Below are positions 12,352-23,277 of a stretch of 64,000 nt of DNA, piece by piece. Positions within the stretch are counted from its first letter, which is position 1. Each line of letters opens with the position of its first letter. The notes below the pieces were generated by a model. The model had not been told where the DNA came from and did not search any database. It saw nothing but the letters and a program-made list of their open reading frames with translations. Origin of the DNA: Cladophialophora immunda. Lineage: Eukaryota > Ascomycota > Eurotiomycetes > Chaetothyriales > Herpotrichiellaceae. The position numbers and the translations under genes were made by a program. Where the stretch lies: positions 1,550,001 to 1,614,000 of the forward strand of contig NW_015622547.1 of assembly GCF_000835495.1 (NCBI RefSeq), read 5' to 3'.

Positions 12352-14428
12352 CTATAGTTTAGAAACAATCGCTGCCTTTGTATTGCTCCAGGCTTGTATG
12401 TCTCTGTGCCCATCCTTAGGAAACAACTGCGGACCCAAAATCTTCTTGGATACCTTGCCGGTTGCTGTTTTGGGGAGGTCTTGAACAATTCGCAGCAGGG
12501 TTGGGAGTTTGTAGGATGATAGACGATCCCGTAAGTCGCGACGAATCCTCTCTAGCGTAAGCCGTTTGGAAGGATCCGGCCACTGGTAGATATGTGTTAG
12601 CGCAGCCTCGAATCCCGATCGCTGATGCTAGGAGACATACATTCTGGTTCAGTGTCACGACAGCTGCGGTTCGCTGTCCGAACTCCTCATCATCGACGCC
12701 TACCACCATAGCCTCGCCGATGTAATCTAAAGTGAGTAATTCGCGTTCCACGTCCAAGGTCGAGATCTTGTAGCCGCCGGATTTGATGACTGCAATTTCG
12801 TCAGGAATGAATCCCGAAACTTTGGATAGAGGAAACTTTGGATAGAGCCTTCAGAGAGATTTGAATGTAACTTACTGTCCACTGACTGTCGCCCAAGAAT
12901 AAAGTAGTAACGTCCGACCTTCCGAGCAATGTCACCCGTTTTGAAAAAGCCATCTGCGTCGTGTGCGTTTGCCGTTGCGACTGGGTCGAAAAGGTATCTG
13001 GATGCCAATTAGATCGTTCGGTCTCGGCAGTAAAAGCAGACGCTTACCTCGAGAACATGAATGGAGTTCTAGCAAGAATCTCTCCTTCATCACCTTCAGA
13101 GAGTTTCACCTCGACACCAGGTGTTAGTGTACCGACAGAGTCCTAAAGGTAGTTTAAGGAGTGAGTCGACAGCCTCAAATGTGGTCAAAAGGCGATCATA
13201 TCAAACCTTACCATTGGAGCATCTGATGCCGTGCAGGGCATCTTGAAGACAGGTCCAAACTCCGTGGCTCCATATCTTGTCAGCAGCCTCATGCCACCCG
13301 TCAGTCGGACCCATTTGTCCTGCAGTGGCAATGGTAAGGCTGAGGTGCCACAAAGAAGTCCTCTCATACTCCGCAATCCGGCCAGATACTGATCTAGCTC
13401 CTCTCCTGGGAGCTTGCTCAGGTGAATTTCGAAGTGTTGCATCAGTCGCGCGTACATGGTCGGAACACCGGAGAAGAAGGTCAGCCCTCCTTCTCTCCAG
13501 CGGTCCCACAACTCTGCCGGGTTGAAACTACCAGACCGAAATTCCACGCGTGCCCCGGCAAACAGAAACGGAGAGAAGGAGAACCCAATCCCGGCCGCAT
13601 GGTGCACAGGCATTAGATGTAGCACAGCATCATCAAGGCCCAGATTGTAATGATCAGCGATTTCCTCGGCGGACTCGACGAAATTGGACCGACGCATCAC
13701 CACTCCTTTTGGAGGGCCAGTCGTCCCGGAGGTGAAGATGACGAGACCTGCACCGTTGTGGTCGAGAGCTAGGTTTGAGGAAATAACGATATCACTTGGT
13801 TGCAGTGGCTTCTGATAAATGTGCGGTTCGATCTCGATGCATTTGAAGTTCGAATTGGTCGTTTGATTGATCGCTTCCTCCAAGGCTCTCCCAATCTCAA
13901 GCGAAGTCGACGATGCTAGTACAGCATCGGCCCGTGACTTGTTGGCAAAGTAGCAGGCTTCTTGAAGGGGAACACCAGCGGCTAGAAGGAGACAGGCGCT
14001 TCATGGTCAACGATCGGACTGTTTGGGAACGAGGCAAATAGCAACGATGAAGAAGATGCTTGCTCACATAGTGGGACTGGGACGGCACCAGCCGCGATAA
14101 CCGCGAGAATGCACACCGCAAATTCATAACCTCCAGACGCAATGATGTTCACAAAAACCTCCTGTCCTGGTCCTTCATGCTGGATCTGGAGCCTCGACAA
14201 CACCTGTGGATGAAGTGATTCTTCAAGCACATTACGGAGATGGAGGATGTCAGTCAGTAATTGAATGTGTGAAGCATGATATCCCGTGGTCCAATCCGTG
14301 ATGGCGATATTGTTGTGCCGACTGGCGAACCTGAGGAGCCTCGAGAAGAGGGCGAAGGCGGGCAAGACGTTTGGGCCGCAGTGATTCGGAACCAGGCCCG
14401 TTCGGTCGATGTCCAAGTCATTGTCCAT
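12352..14428 (-). CDS. Peroxisomal AMP-forming acyl-CoA synthetase
   Basis: Activates a carboxylic acid to its CoA thioester with ATP. Six exons: 14068-14428, 13212-13981, 13048-13142, 12876-12997, 12641-12789 and 12352-12582, all in phase, 575 residues. The adenylation core shows the P-loop-like IFTSGTTGPPKGVV, the YGATEFG motif, TGDIA, IIKSGGYKIS, and the catalytic lysine near the end in PKTATGKVSKK. The last exon ends in SKL, a PTS1 peroxisomal signal. Overall shape resembles the ACSF3/malonyl-CoA synthetase-like branch more than classical long-chain synthetases, but the substrate cannot be fixed. It is divergent from transporter 1 (464 bp between starts) and tandem to the acyl-CoA oxidase. 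Confidence 0.92.
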
Positions 14429-14891
14429 CTCCTAAGCCTTTTGCCAGCAAGAGATTCAGGTGCGAAGAGTGAAGAAGAAGGACATTAGACATAGCCCCCT
14501 GGTACTACATACCGTCGAACTAAAAATCTGCTGAGAAGGGCTTGGGTCAATTGATACGGCATGTCTTGAGGATGGAAAGCTCGCCATCTCCACATTTGCC
14601 GAACCTCGTACCCCAGTCACGCTCGGGAAATCAGTTTGCGTTGAGATGATAGCCTTCAGCCGAGCAATGGCTTTAGCTTCCGAGCATAGACCAGCCGAAT
14701 ACGAGGCCACCTCGCTTGCGAAGGACCAAATTGATCGCAATGCTCTGAGGTTGAATCCCTGCTGCAGAGGCATATCATACCACACATCCCAGCCCAATTC
14801 CACCTTCCCCAGATTATCCCCCGGATCTCTCTGGCCACCTACAGAATCCTTATCGTTCTTTTCTTCCAACGTTTCCTCCGACTCAACCAAC
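14429..14891. promoter_or_regulatory. Divergent promoter region, synthetase and transporter 1
   Basis: These 463 bp separate the start codons of the minus-strand acyl-CoA synthetase and the plus-strand MFS transporter, so the two promoters overlap or are shared. I could not assign a specific regulator site. Confidence 0.5.
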
Positions 14892-16837
14892 ATGACTCCG
14901 CAGCTGAGTCCGGCCACCAGCGACACGATCACTAGTCCCGTGCACAAGACCGAAGGCGGCATGAACGAACTCCGCGTGGAAGATGTGAAGTCTCCGCATG
15001 TCGGGATCAGTGCGATGGAGGATGGTGCTGCGTCGGCTGAATATGCTCGTCAGCTGGAGAAGAGAGTTGTACGAAAGTTCGACTTTCATGTACTCCCTAT
15101 TATCTGCATGATGTGTAGGTCTCCCACCGCACACTTGACCGAACCATCTACGGCTGGACGACTGCTGACCGAGCTTGCCTAGACCTGCTGTCTTTCCTTG
15201 ATCGCTCTAATATCGGGTATGCTTCCATGGCCTTATTGAATTGATCTCTTTCTACAAGAGAACGAAACGAGGCTGAAAGCTCACTTTTGTCAGGAACGCC
15301 AAAATCGCTGGCATGCAAGAGGATCTGGATTTGGATTCGAACCGCTACGCATGGCTCCTGCAGATATTCTATATCAGTTTCATCGTGTTCGAGCCGTTTA
15401 TCCTCTGCTGGAAGAGATTTCCGCCACACATGTGTGCCACGGCCGCCGTGACTACATGGTATGTCGAAGCATTGCCACCCTACTATTGTCAAGGCGACCT
15501 CTGATCTGACATTACTCGGTCACATTTAGGGGACTCGTTGCAACCCTCCAAGCCTCAGTCTCCAGCTGGCAAGGCTTGATGGCCTGTCGCTTCCTCTTGG
15601 GTATGGCCGAGGCTGGCTCTGCATTGGGCATCGTCTACTACCTGTCGTTCTTCTATAATCGCAGCGAACTTGGCTTCCGCATTGGCATCCAGTTCTGCTG
15701 TAGCCCTCTCGCCACTTGTTTTGCAGGTGTCCTCGCATACGGCATTACCTCTGGCCATGCTGCTTTTGCAAGCTGGAGAGTGTTGTTCGTAGCCGAGGGT
15801 CTGCCCAGTGTCGTCGCTGGCTTGATTACCTGGTTCTTCCTCCCAGACACCCCCGAGAGTCTCCGGGTACTCACGGAAGAGGAACGAGCTGTAGCAAAGG
15901 CAAGAAGCCTACGACAGGTTGGCGTGGCCTCGGAGCAAAGAATCGGCCACCTGAGGTGGAAGGATGTTGGAGAGGGCCTCTTTGATTACAAGAATTACTT
16001 GACTGCGGTATGTACCTTGTCCCCATATCTCTTACCCCTTGAGCATTGCTTGTCCGATCTCGGCATACTGACCTGGTGTTTGATTACATTTAGCTGATGT
16101 ACTTCTCTACAAACCTTTCCTTTACGTCTCTACCGGTGTTCCTGCCAACTATTCTGGTTGAAATTGGATTTAGCGGTATCCATGCACAGGGTCTCACAGC
16201 GCCGCCGTACCTTCTGGCCTTCTTCACCACCCTTGCCTCAACCTACATTACAGATAGGACCCGGCAGCGCGGCGTGACCATCATGACCCTGGCGACGATC
16301 GGAACGGTCGGGTATATTTTGCTCGCCGCTACGAAGCCCACCGCGACGAGATACTTTGGAGTCTTTCTAGCAGCAGGAGCCATCTTCCCTACAATGGCAA
16401 ACATCTTGCCATGGGTTCTGAGTAAGTTCACGACCCATGACTCTGCGGAAGTGCGCAATTTACTGACAATTTGATTTTTCCCTCGTGGAATAGACAACCA
16501 AGGCACGGACACCAAGCGAGGCATGGGCCTGACTATCCTCAATCTAATCGCCCAAACCGCCTCCCTGGTCTCGACTCGTCTTTTCCCCGAAGAAGACGGG
16601 CCTTACTACCGCAAAGGAATGGCCGTTTGCGCGGCTTTCATGTTTTTCACTGTGCTCCTGGCGCTCACGCTGCGCACCTTGCTGCTGTTCGAGAATCGGA
16701 AATTGGACGTCAAATACGGGCCGGTTACGGCAGCACCGACCGTTGTAGAGATGTCCGAGACATCCCTAGAAGACCAGAAAAAGTTGCCTGAGATTGGAGA
16801 AGAGAATGAAGGCCCCAGATTCCGCTTTGTGCTATAG
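14892..16837 (+). CDS. MFS transporter, DAL5-like anion:cation symporter family, copy 1
   Basis: Plasma-membrane permease for a small organic anion, of the type that includes allantoate, nicotinate and pantothenate carriers. Six exons: 14892-15114, 15183-15216, 15294-15458, 15530-16007, 16094-16421 and 16494-16837, giving 523 residues. Family marks are RKFDFHVLPII before the first helix, LDRSNIGNAKIAG after it, GMAEAGSALG in the middle and the acidic C-terminal tail ENEGPRFRFVL. The tail and the position of every intron are shared with the second copy at 19388-21267. It is divergent from the acyl-CoA synthetase, which suggests that it imports the acid which that enzyme activates. The substrate is unknown. 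Confidence 0.93.
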
Positions 16838-17403
16838 GCAGCCTCTCGACAGCTCTGCTACTCCTGCACATATGGGGGTGGCTTTTGGATCAAACGCTTC
16901 ACGCAGTGATTGCAAGGTTTCCAAGGCATTGAATGTCTGGTGGTTTGGCTGCTTTAGTTCTACAATCGCACACGAGTCTCGTATCAAAGTTCCACGTACT
17001 CACGAATGCTCAAACCTCATTAAATATCAAATGAAATACCAGTATCTATTTGTTATTGTCTTGTCAGAAAGAGTTTCTCCGTAAAAAGAACGGGCGACCT
17101 CAAAGCATCTGCACCATATGACAAGCTCCTCCGAGCGTGTTGATACCTATGCCTACATTCACTGCAACGAGGTCTGCAACGAAGACTATGTAGACCTTGG
17201 GTGGCAAGTCACCGTCTAAGCGACTATCATATTGAAGGACCCAGTCGTAAATTGTCCACAGTACTTTCAGTAGGCACCCTCATCCTACACTACGATAAAG
17301 ACTCAAACATCCTGGTCAACTCTCCCAAATTGATGGCGCCCACGGTCGAAAGAGTCACCATTTCATCTCCACTTTCCAGAGCCTCGCAAATGCTCAATTT
17401 GAT
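16838..17403. other. Intergenic, convergent 3' flanks
   Basis: Lies between transporter 1 and the secreted hydrolase, which converge here. No gene, RNA or repeat recognised. Confidence 0.5.
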
Positions 17404-18540
17404 CTAGAACCCTTGTTCTTGCATCCACGAATGAGCACGGGCAAAAGACACTGGAGCACTATAGTGGATGTTGATGTCGTGGCCAGTGTCCTGCGGCACA
17501 TAGAAGGAGAAGCTACGGGACTTGGGAAACAGCTGGCCCGTGGGCGCGAGGGAGGAGTTGACGCCGGAGTCGCAGTGGCCGCCGGGGCAGAAAGGTTGAT
17601 CCTGATCCCCGGTCATGATGAACACTGGGGCTGTGAAGCCGTTGGCCACCGGAGGAGGGAGCTTGCGGCTGATGAATTCGCCCACTGTCGCTGTTTGTTG
17701 TGTGTCGGTGTCGATGTCGAGGAGGCGAGGATCAAACGTGCCGTTCGCGCCGTAAAACACCGATCGCTGTCCCGCTGTGGGCAGAACGAGGTAGCCGGAA
17801 GCGAGATCCTCGAGCCTGACAAATTCGCTGTTGGCAGCGCTGAATTCGATTGAAATATTGGCACGAGTGCTGGAAAAGCCGGTCAGGATCAAGGCATCGA
17901 TCGCATCGGGGTGGCTCGCCGCCAGATGGTTTCCCAGCTCGGAGCCATAAGAGTGGCCGACGTAAATGATGTTTTTGAACGGGCGGCCGCCAATGACTCC
18001 CGACTTCAGGGCCAGAATAATGTTGGCGAGGACTTCAGTCTCGAGTCCAAACTGGACGGCATGGACGGGATCAGGATGAGAGGACTGTCCAACCCCGAGT
18101 CGATCAACGGACAGCGTCGGCCAGCCCTGCTTCGAAGCGAAGGCAATCCAGGAATATGTGTCTGGTTCGAAGCCAGGAAAACCCAGTGCTGACCAATAGT
18201 CTTTGGTGTACGTTGCGCCATGGACCAGGAACTGGATCGATTGTGCTCGCTGCGGCATCTTGACTTCGGGTTCGCAATACCTCGCACTGATGTTGAAGTA
18301 CCCGGACACGGTCGAGTTCGGGGCGTTCTTGGTGACATTAGGGGCGGTGGCAAGCAACTGGTTTATGAAGGTGCCATTCTCCAAGCTACCGTCGACGATC
18401 ACATTGTAGTTGGTGGCTGTGGTATTGAATCCAATCGTTAAAGATGTACAAGCTGGTCCATTCTCCACTGAAAAAGGTGGTGAAGGCGGTCGCGAATACA
18501 CTCCGACCAGAGTGAATGACAAGACTAAAGCAATCCTCAT
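17404..18540 (-). CDS. Secreted alpha/beta hydrolase
   Basis: A probable extracellular esterase or amidase of 378 residues, without introns. The start at 18540 is chosen because it opens a signal peptide (MRIALVLSFTLVGVYS); the frame is open about 70 codons upstream without one. The alpha/beta-hydrolase fold is shown by LVHGATYTKDYW (oxyanion region), the nucleophile elbow GHSYGSE, an acid residue in MTGDQDQPF and a histidine in DTGHDINIH. Many N-x-S/T sites support secretion. It lies between two paralogous permeases and is divergent from the second, so it may free the acid that the permeases take up. This role is inference; no substrate is visible. Confidence 0.88.
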   Translation of the reverse strand: MRIALVLSFTLVGVYSRPPSPPFSVENGPACTSLTIGFNTTATNYNVIVDGSLENGTFINQLLATAPNVTKNAPNSTVSGYFNISARYCEPEVKMPQRAQSIQFLVHGATYTKDYWSALGFPGFEPDTYSWIAFASKQGWPTLSVDRLGVGQSSHPDPVHAVQFGLETEVLANIILALKSGVIGGRPFKNIIYVGHSYGSELGNHLAASHPDAIDALILTGFSSTRANISIEFSAANSEFVRLEDLASGYLVLPTAGQRSVFYGANGTFDPRLLDIDTDTQQTATVGEFISRKLPPPVANGFTAPVFIMTGDQDQPFCPGGHCDSGVNSSLAPTGQLFPKSRSFSFYVPQDTGHDINIHYSAPVSFARAHSWMQEQGF

Positions 18541-19387
18541 GCCCAAGTTCAGGATTGAGCCCTGCGTTTTTGCTTGAGTTGCAGACGTCTTCGCCTTGTC
18601 CGGATCGATTTGAAGGCGGAATGGATATCTACCTAAGATCACCACGGCATTAGCCCTTGTCTCCTTTTCGCCTACGGGCAGTGAGTAACTAAGTGCAAAG
18701 AACACTGGAATCTGCAGAGAGAGATTTGGACAGTGAAGAGTCCTCCAAGTCATGGGAGGTCCCTAAGGTAGTACTCACTTGAACCACTGGTTAATTGCTT
18801 GATACTATGGAAATTCGGATCTCGAACATACAGTCTAATTCCGTGCTCTGGTCAACTATATATTACACTATGCTTTTGATCAACGAAAGAACGGCGACCA
18901 GTCCAAACAATCATACTGCCTGGTTCGGCTGATATCTTCTAGGTACTTCACAGAATACAAGCCGAACGGGCTGCAACCGGCGGAGAGGGTGGTTGGTACT
19001 TCCTCTTCCTACCTCCCACTGATAGAATCTCCCTCTCGGGTCTTCGGCATTATTAGAGATGGGGTTGGTCAGTATAGATGGCCGCTGCTATAGCGTGACT
19101 CGAAGGTCAAATCCGGGGTAGCTCCGCATGTGTGGGGAAGTTTGACGTTTCTAGATTGAATGCTCGGGAATTGTTATTTCGGCAACTTTAAGCCTTGATG
19201 ACTTGGAGGTCCAGTGAGCCGAAGAAGTTTCACACCGGCTGAGCCTGGGACGATGCAGGTCCAGAGGTCGAACCATGGCCAGGACACTCTCCGCGGGTTT
19301 ATGTAGCCCGCCTCCGCCTTGTCGACTTCCGCAGACATTGTCCCAAGTGTCTGCCTTCTCCCCCTCGTATCTTTATTGATCGATGCA
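18541..19387. promoter_or_regulatory. Divergent promoter region, hydrolase and transporter 2
   Basis: An 847 bp region between two divergent start codons. Co-regulation of the secreted hydrolase and the second permease is plausible. No specific operator identified. Confidence 0.4.
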
Positions 19388-21267
19388 ATGTCTTCTAAAG
19401 AGCTTCCAATAGGCGTGACCAACGAAATAGAAGTCGCTCCCGCCAAGCCAGTCAGCGGAAATGAGGATGCACGACGTGAAAATACCAAAGTCCGTCCGAC
19501 CGGAGAGGAACAGTTTATCGAGCGCTCTGACCAGGATTCTCAAACACTTGAGATGAAGGTTGTGCGAAAGTTGGACTGGCATGTGACCAGCCTTGTGTGT
19601 GCGCTGTGTATGTCGAGTTCAGTCCCATGGCATGGTCTGCCCTTCCAAACTCATCTGACCTGAATTGATGTGAAAGATCTTCTCTCCTACCTCGATCGCT
19701 CAAATATCGGGTGCGTAGGATCTTTTCTGGTTCAACCTCAGGCATTTATCTAGGGTGATTTGGCTTCATAACTGCTGCTAAAATTGCGTGAAGGAATGCC
19801 AACATCGCAGGGATGTCGGAAGATCTCTCTCTGAGTTCGGATAACTATGCCTGGCTCTTGACCATCTACTACATCAGCTTCATCTTGTTCGAGCCGTTGA
19901 TCTTCATGTGGAAGTTGGTACCACCGCATATGTGGGCGGCTTTCGTCACCGTGGCATGGTAAGTTTCGTGTAGGTGTATGAAATTCAGGCTAACACGTTG
20001 CAGGGGAATCATCTCGGCTGCACAGGCAGGTACCAAGAACTGGGCAGGCATGATGGCATGTCGCTTCTTTCTTGGAATAGCCGAAGCCGGCCTTGGTCTC
20101 GGGGTGCCATATTATCTCAGTTTCTTTTACCTGCGTTATGAACTCGGATTCCGGTGTGGAATTATGCTCTCGATGGCACCTCTTGCGAATACCTTTGCTG
20201 GAGCTCTCGCTTTCGGCATAACATCTGGCCATGCCGCGTTAGCCAACTGGAAGTTACTTTTCATCGTTGAGGGAGTTCCGAGCGTTGCTCTTGGATTTAT
20301 CACATACTTCTTCCTACCTGATAGCCCTACCGCAGCAAGATTCCTGACAAAAGACGAAAAGTCAGTTGCGAGGGCTAGAGGAGTGAGGCAGGTAGGTGAA
20401 GAAGTCGATCACAGACTAGGCCACCTCCGATGGGCACACATTTATGAAGCTCTGCTTGACTGGAAGAACTGGGTGACTGCTGTAGGTCTACCGGTTTCAA
20501 GTTATTGGGTTCGAGCCTCTGCCACGAAGAACTGACGATTGCCAGGTTATGTACTTCGCGAGCAACGTGTCCTTCTCGTCTCTACCAGTCTTTTTACCCT
20601 TGATCCTCAAGGAGATGGGCTTTACGGCTGTCAACGCCCAAGGCCTTACGGCGCCCCCGTATTTTGTGTCGTTTGGACTAACTCTTCTCACAACCTATTT
20701 CGCCGATCGGCTGCAACAACGTGGAATAACGGTCGCAATCATGGCCAGCATTGGTGGTATAGGCTACGTTATCCTTGCCACTACGGAAAGTGTTGGAGCC
20801 AGATACTTCAGTGTGTTCCTGGCAGCTGGCGGGATTTTCCCCACCATAGCAAACATCATTCCTTGGGTTCTGAGTATGTCCAGTATGACAATCATCGTGC
20901 AGGCCTTTTACAGCTAACAAACAGTGTAGATAATCAAGGATCCGACACGAAACGTGGATCCGGGGTCACCATCCTGAATGTCATCGGCCAATGTGGCCCT
21001 CTACTTGGTACCCGTATATACCCTGCCCGTCAAGGCCCACTCTACAAGGAAGGGATGTCGATTTGCGCCGGATTCATGTTCCTGACCGCCATACTTGCAC
21101 TCTGCCTTCGTACAGGGCTTGTCATTGAAAATAAGAGGCTCGACTCGCAATATGGAGCTCGCCCAGCTGTTGGAACGGTGGAACTCGTACAGACTGGTGA
21201 GGATTCGAAGCACTCCGCTCTTGGCGGTGAAGAAAATGAGGGTCCGATGTTTAGGTATATACTTTAA
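19388..21267 (+). CDS. MFS transporter, DAL5-like anion:cation symporter family, copy 2
   Basis: Paralogue of the 14892-16837 permease, 520 residues. Six exons: 19388-19607, 19677-19710, 19794-19958, 20004-20481, 20546-20873 and 20930-21267. The four internal exons measure 34, 165, 478 and 328 nt, exactly as in copy 1, while intron lengths and sequences differ. Shared marks include RKLDWHV, LDRSNIGNANIAG, GIAEAGLGLG and the tail ENEGPMFRYIL. The duplication is therefore real but not recent. The two copies enclose the secreted hydrolase. They may differ in substrate or affinity. Confidence 0.93.
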
Positions 21268-21936
21268 CAGTGGAGACTTTGGTTTCCTAATGCGGAATGT
21301 CACAGAGTGGGGCGTGCCTTGGTTACGTTTGGACTCTGTCGTCAAGGAAAGCCGATTGAGACGTGAGGGGCAGCGCAGAATTGGTGATCCTCAAATTGAA
21401 AATCCGTAAGTTGAGATGCATTGATCACTTCAAGTTTTCAACCAAAAAGACGCAAAGGTGAAAAAGGGCAAGGTTAGTCTGTGTTAATCGCGTAATTTCG
21501 ACGATGCGAATTCGTGGCACCATCCATGAACATGGTGTAAGAGTTCAAAATGCTGCAGAAAATGACGATAATACGCGGGGCAGGCTCCTGATGTGAACAT
21601 GGAACTGAGCATCTCGCCGCTGCCTCTCAATCTGCGAGTCCAAAACTCGGCTCGTCGGCTCGTCTGCCGGGACCGGACCTTTCCCGGCAACTCTCCACCC
21701 TCATCGGGTTGATACTGCTGATACTCGGCATATTCAACCCAACGATTTTAGATTATAAACCTAAATCGCGAGGGATGTCTGATTTCCAATCCTTCAACGC
21801 GTTAACATAGCTTTATCTGCCTCGAAGCTTGACCATTTAGCGGAACTTAGATGATTCCCAATCTTGAAGCCTTCCTGTTGTCACGAACACATACACTCCT
21901 AGCATTTTCTAGTTATTTGCTGACCTCGTAGCCACG
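21268..21936. other. Intergenic, no gene recognised
   Basis: The 3' flank of transporter 2 and the promoter of the MmgE/PrpD gene. A somewhat AT-richer patch lies at 21720-21930. No motif assigned. Confidence 0.5.
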
Positions 21937-23277
21937 ATGGCAACAAAAGCAGCAGCCAGCTGGGCTGTCAACCTGAAATACTCTGACCTTCCTCCCGAAG
22001 TCATCTCCACGGCTGTCCAATCCTTCTACAACTGGGTGGGCTGCACCATTGGCGGCAGCAACCATGCAGCCGTGAAGATCGCTTATGACGCCCTATCACC
22101 GTTCTTCGGCGCCTCATCAACATCCAAGCTCCTGGGCACCGACAAATTGATTGACGCTCAGCACGCAGCCCTCATCAACGGCATCGCGTCGCACGTGGAT
22201 GACTATGATGACACACACCTAGAGAGCGCCATTCATCCCACGGGGCCTGTCGTCAGCGCCCTGCTAGCCATCTGCGAGCAGAAAGGCGGAATAGGTGGCA
22301 AAGAATTCATCCTAGCGCAAGTCGCCGGCGTCGAGGTCGCGTGTAAGGTCGGCTTGAGCGTACTGAGACAGCATTACGATGTTGGATGGCATATCACGAG
22401 CACCACCGGATCGATTGGGGCTGCGGTCGCGGTAGGGAAGGTGCTTGGTCTTAGTGTTCCTGCCATGCAGCACGCTATTGGCATTGCGGCCACGCAGGTC
22501 ACCGGTCTGCGGGAGATGTTTGGGAGTCACACAAAGAGTTTTCATCCCGGTCGGGCGGCCCAAAATGGTCTGATGGCCGCACTGCTGGCGGCTCAAGGAT
22601 ACACGAGCAGCTTACAAGCACTGGAGGCTCAAAGGGGCTGGGCAAATGTGGTCAGCACCACAGTGAGCTTGGAGAAATGGATACCAACACTAGGTAAAGA
22701 GTGGGAGATGCTGAAGAACGCATTTAAACCGTTTCCATGCGGAGTCGTCATTCACCCAATTATTGACGGGTGCATCCAGTTGAAGGAGGAAACAGGGCTG
22801 GGAAGCAGAAAGTCGTTAGGGGATATTGAAAGAGTTGACTTGAAGGTGCATCCGTTGGTGCTGGAACTAACTGGCAAGACGACGCCGAGGGACAGTCTCG
22901 AAGCCAAATTCAGCGTGTTCCACGGCGCGGCCATCGGACTGGTGTATGGAGCGGGCACACCCAGTCAGTACGAAGACGAAATCGTCCAGAACCCAACTAC
23001 GTCCCAGATGAGAGACAAGGTTAGGGCCGCAGTGGATGACTCGATGAACCTGGACGGATGCTCCGTCACGATACTGTGGAAGGATGGGACGAAGACGTAC
23101 AAGCACGTTGAGCATTGTGTTGGCAGCTTGGACGTTCCAATGACGAATGAGCAGCTCGAAGCCAAGTTTTTGGACCAGACAGCCAAGGTCATAGGAGAGA
23201 GAGCCACCGTCGCCAGTAAGGCATGCTGGGGTCTGGAAACTGTCGAGGATATGAGGGATTTGGCCCAAATACTATAA
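21937..23277 (+). CDS. MmgE/PrpD family protein, cis-aconitate decarboxylase-like
   Basis: Single exon, 446 residues, the usual family length. The family includes 2-methylcitrate dehydratase and cis-aconitate (itaconate-forming) decarboxylase. Visible active-site blocks are HVDDYDDTHLESAIHP (aspartate, threonine and histidine), GWHITSTTGS (histidine) and HTKSFHPGRAAQNG (lysine). These correspond to residues lining the pocket in the mammalian decarboxylase, but they are also kept in other family members, so they do not decide the reaction. There is no N-terminal mitochondrial presequence and no PTS1. It is the last gene of the block with permeases and peroxisomal CoA enzymes, pointing to metabolism of a di- or tricarboxylic acid. 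Confidence 0.9.
   Translation: MATKAAASWAVNLKYSDLPPEVISTAVQSFYNWVGCTIGGSNHAAVKIAYDALSPFFGASSTSKLLGTDKLIDAQHAALINGIASHVDDYDDTHLESAIHPTGPVVSALLAICEQKGGIGGKEFILAQVAGVEVACKVGLSVLRQHYDVGWHITSTTGSIGAAVAVGKVLGLSVPAMQHAIGIAATQVTGLREMFGSHTKSFHPGRAAQNGLMAALLAAQGYTSSLQALEAQRGWANVVSTTVSLEKWIPTLGKEWEMLKNAFKPFPCGVVIHPIIDGCIQLKEETGLGSRKSLGDIERVDLKVHPLVLELTGKTTPRDSLEAKFSVFHGAAIGLVYGAGTPSQYEDEIVQNPTTSQMRDKVRAAVDDSMNLDGCSVTILWKDGTKTYKHVEHCVGSLDVPMTNEQLEAKFLDQTAKVIGERATVASKACWGLETVEDMRDLAQIL

Noticed and set aside
14456..14962. Minus-strand frame with hydrophobic N-terminus opposite transporter 1
   Set aside because: It overlaps the promoter and first exon of the transporter and ends inside the divergent promoter region; no family resemblance.
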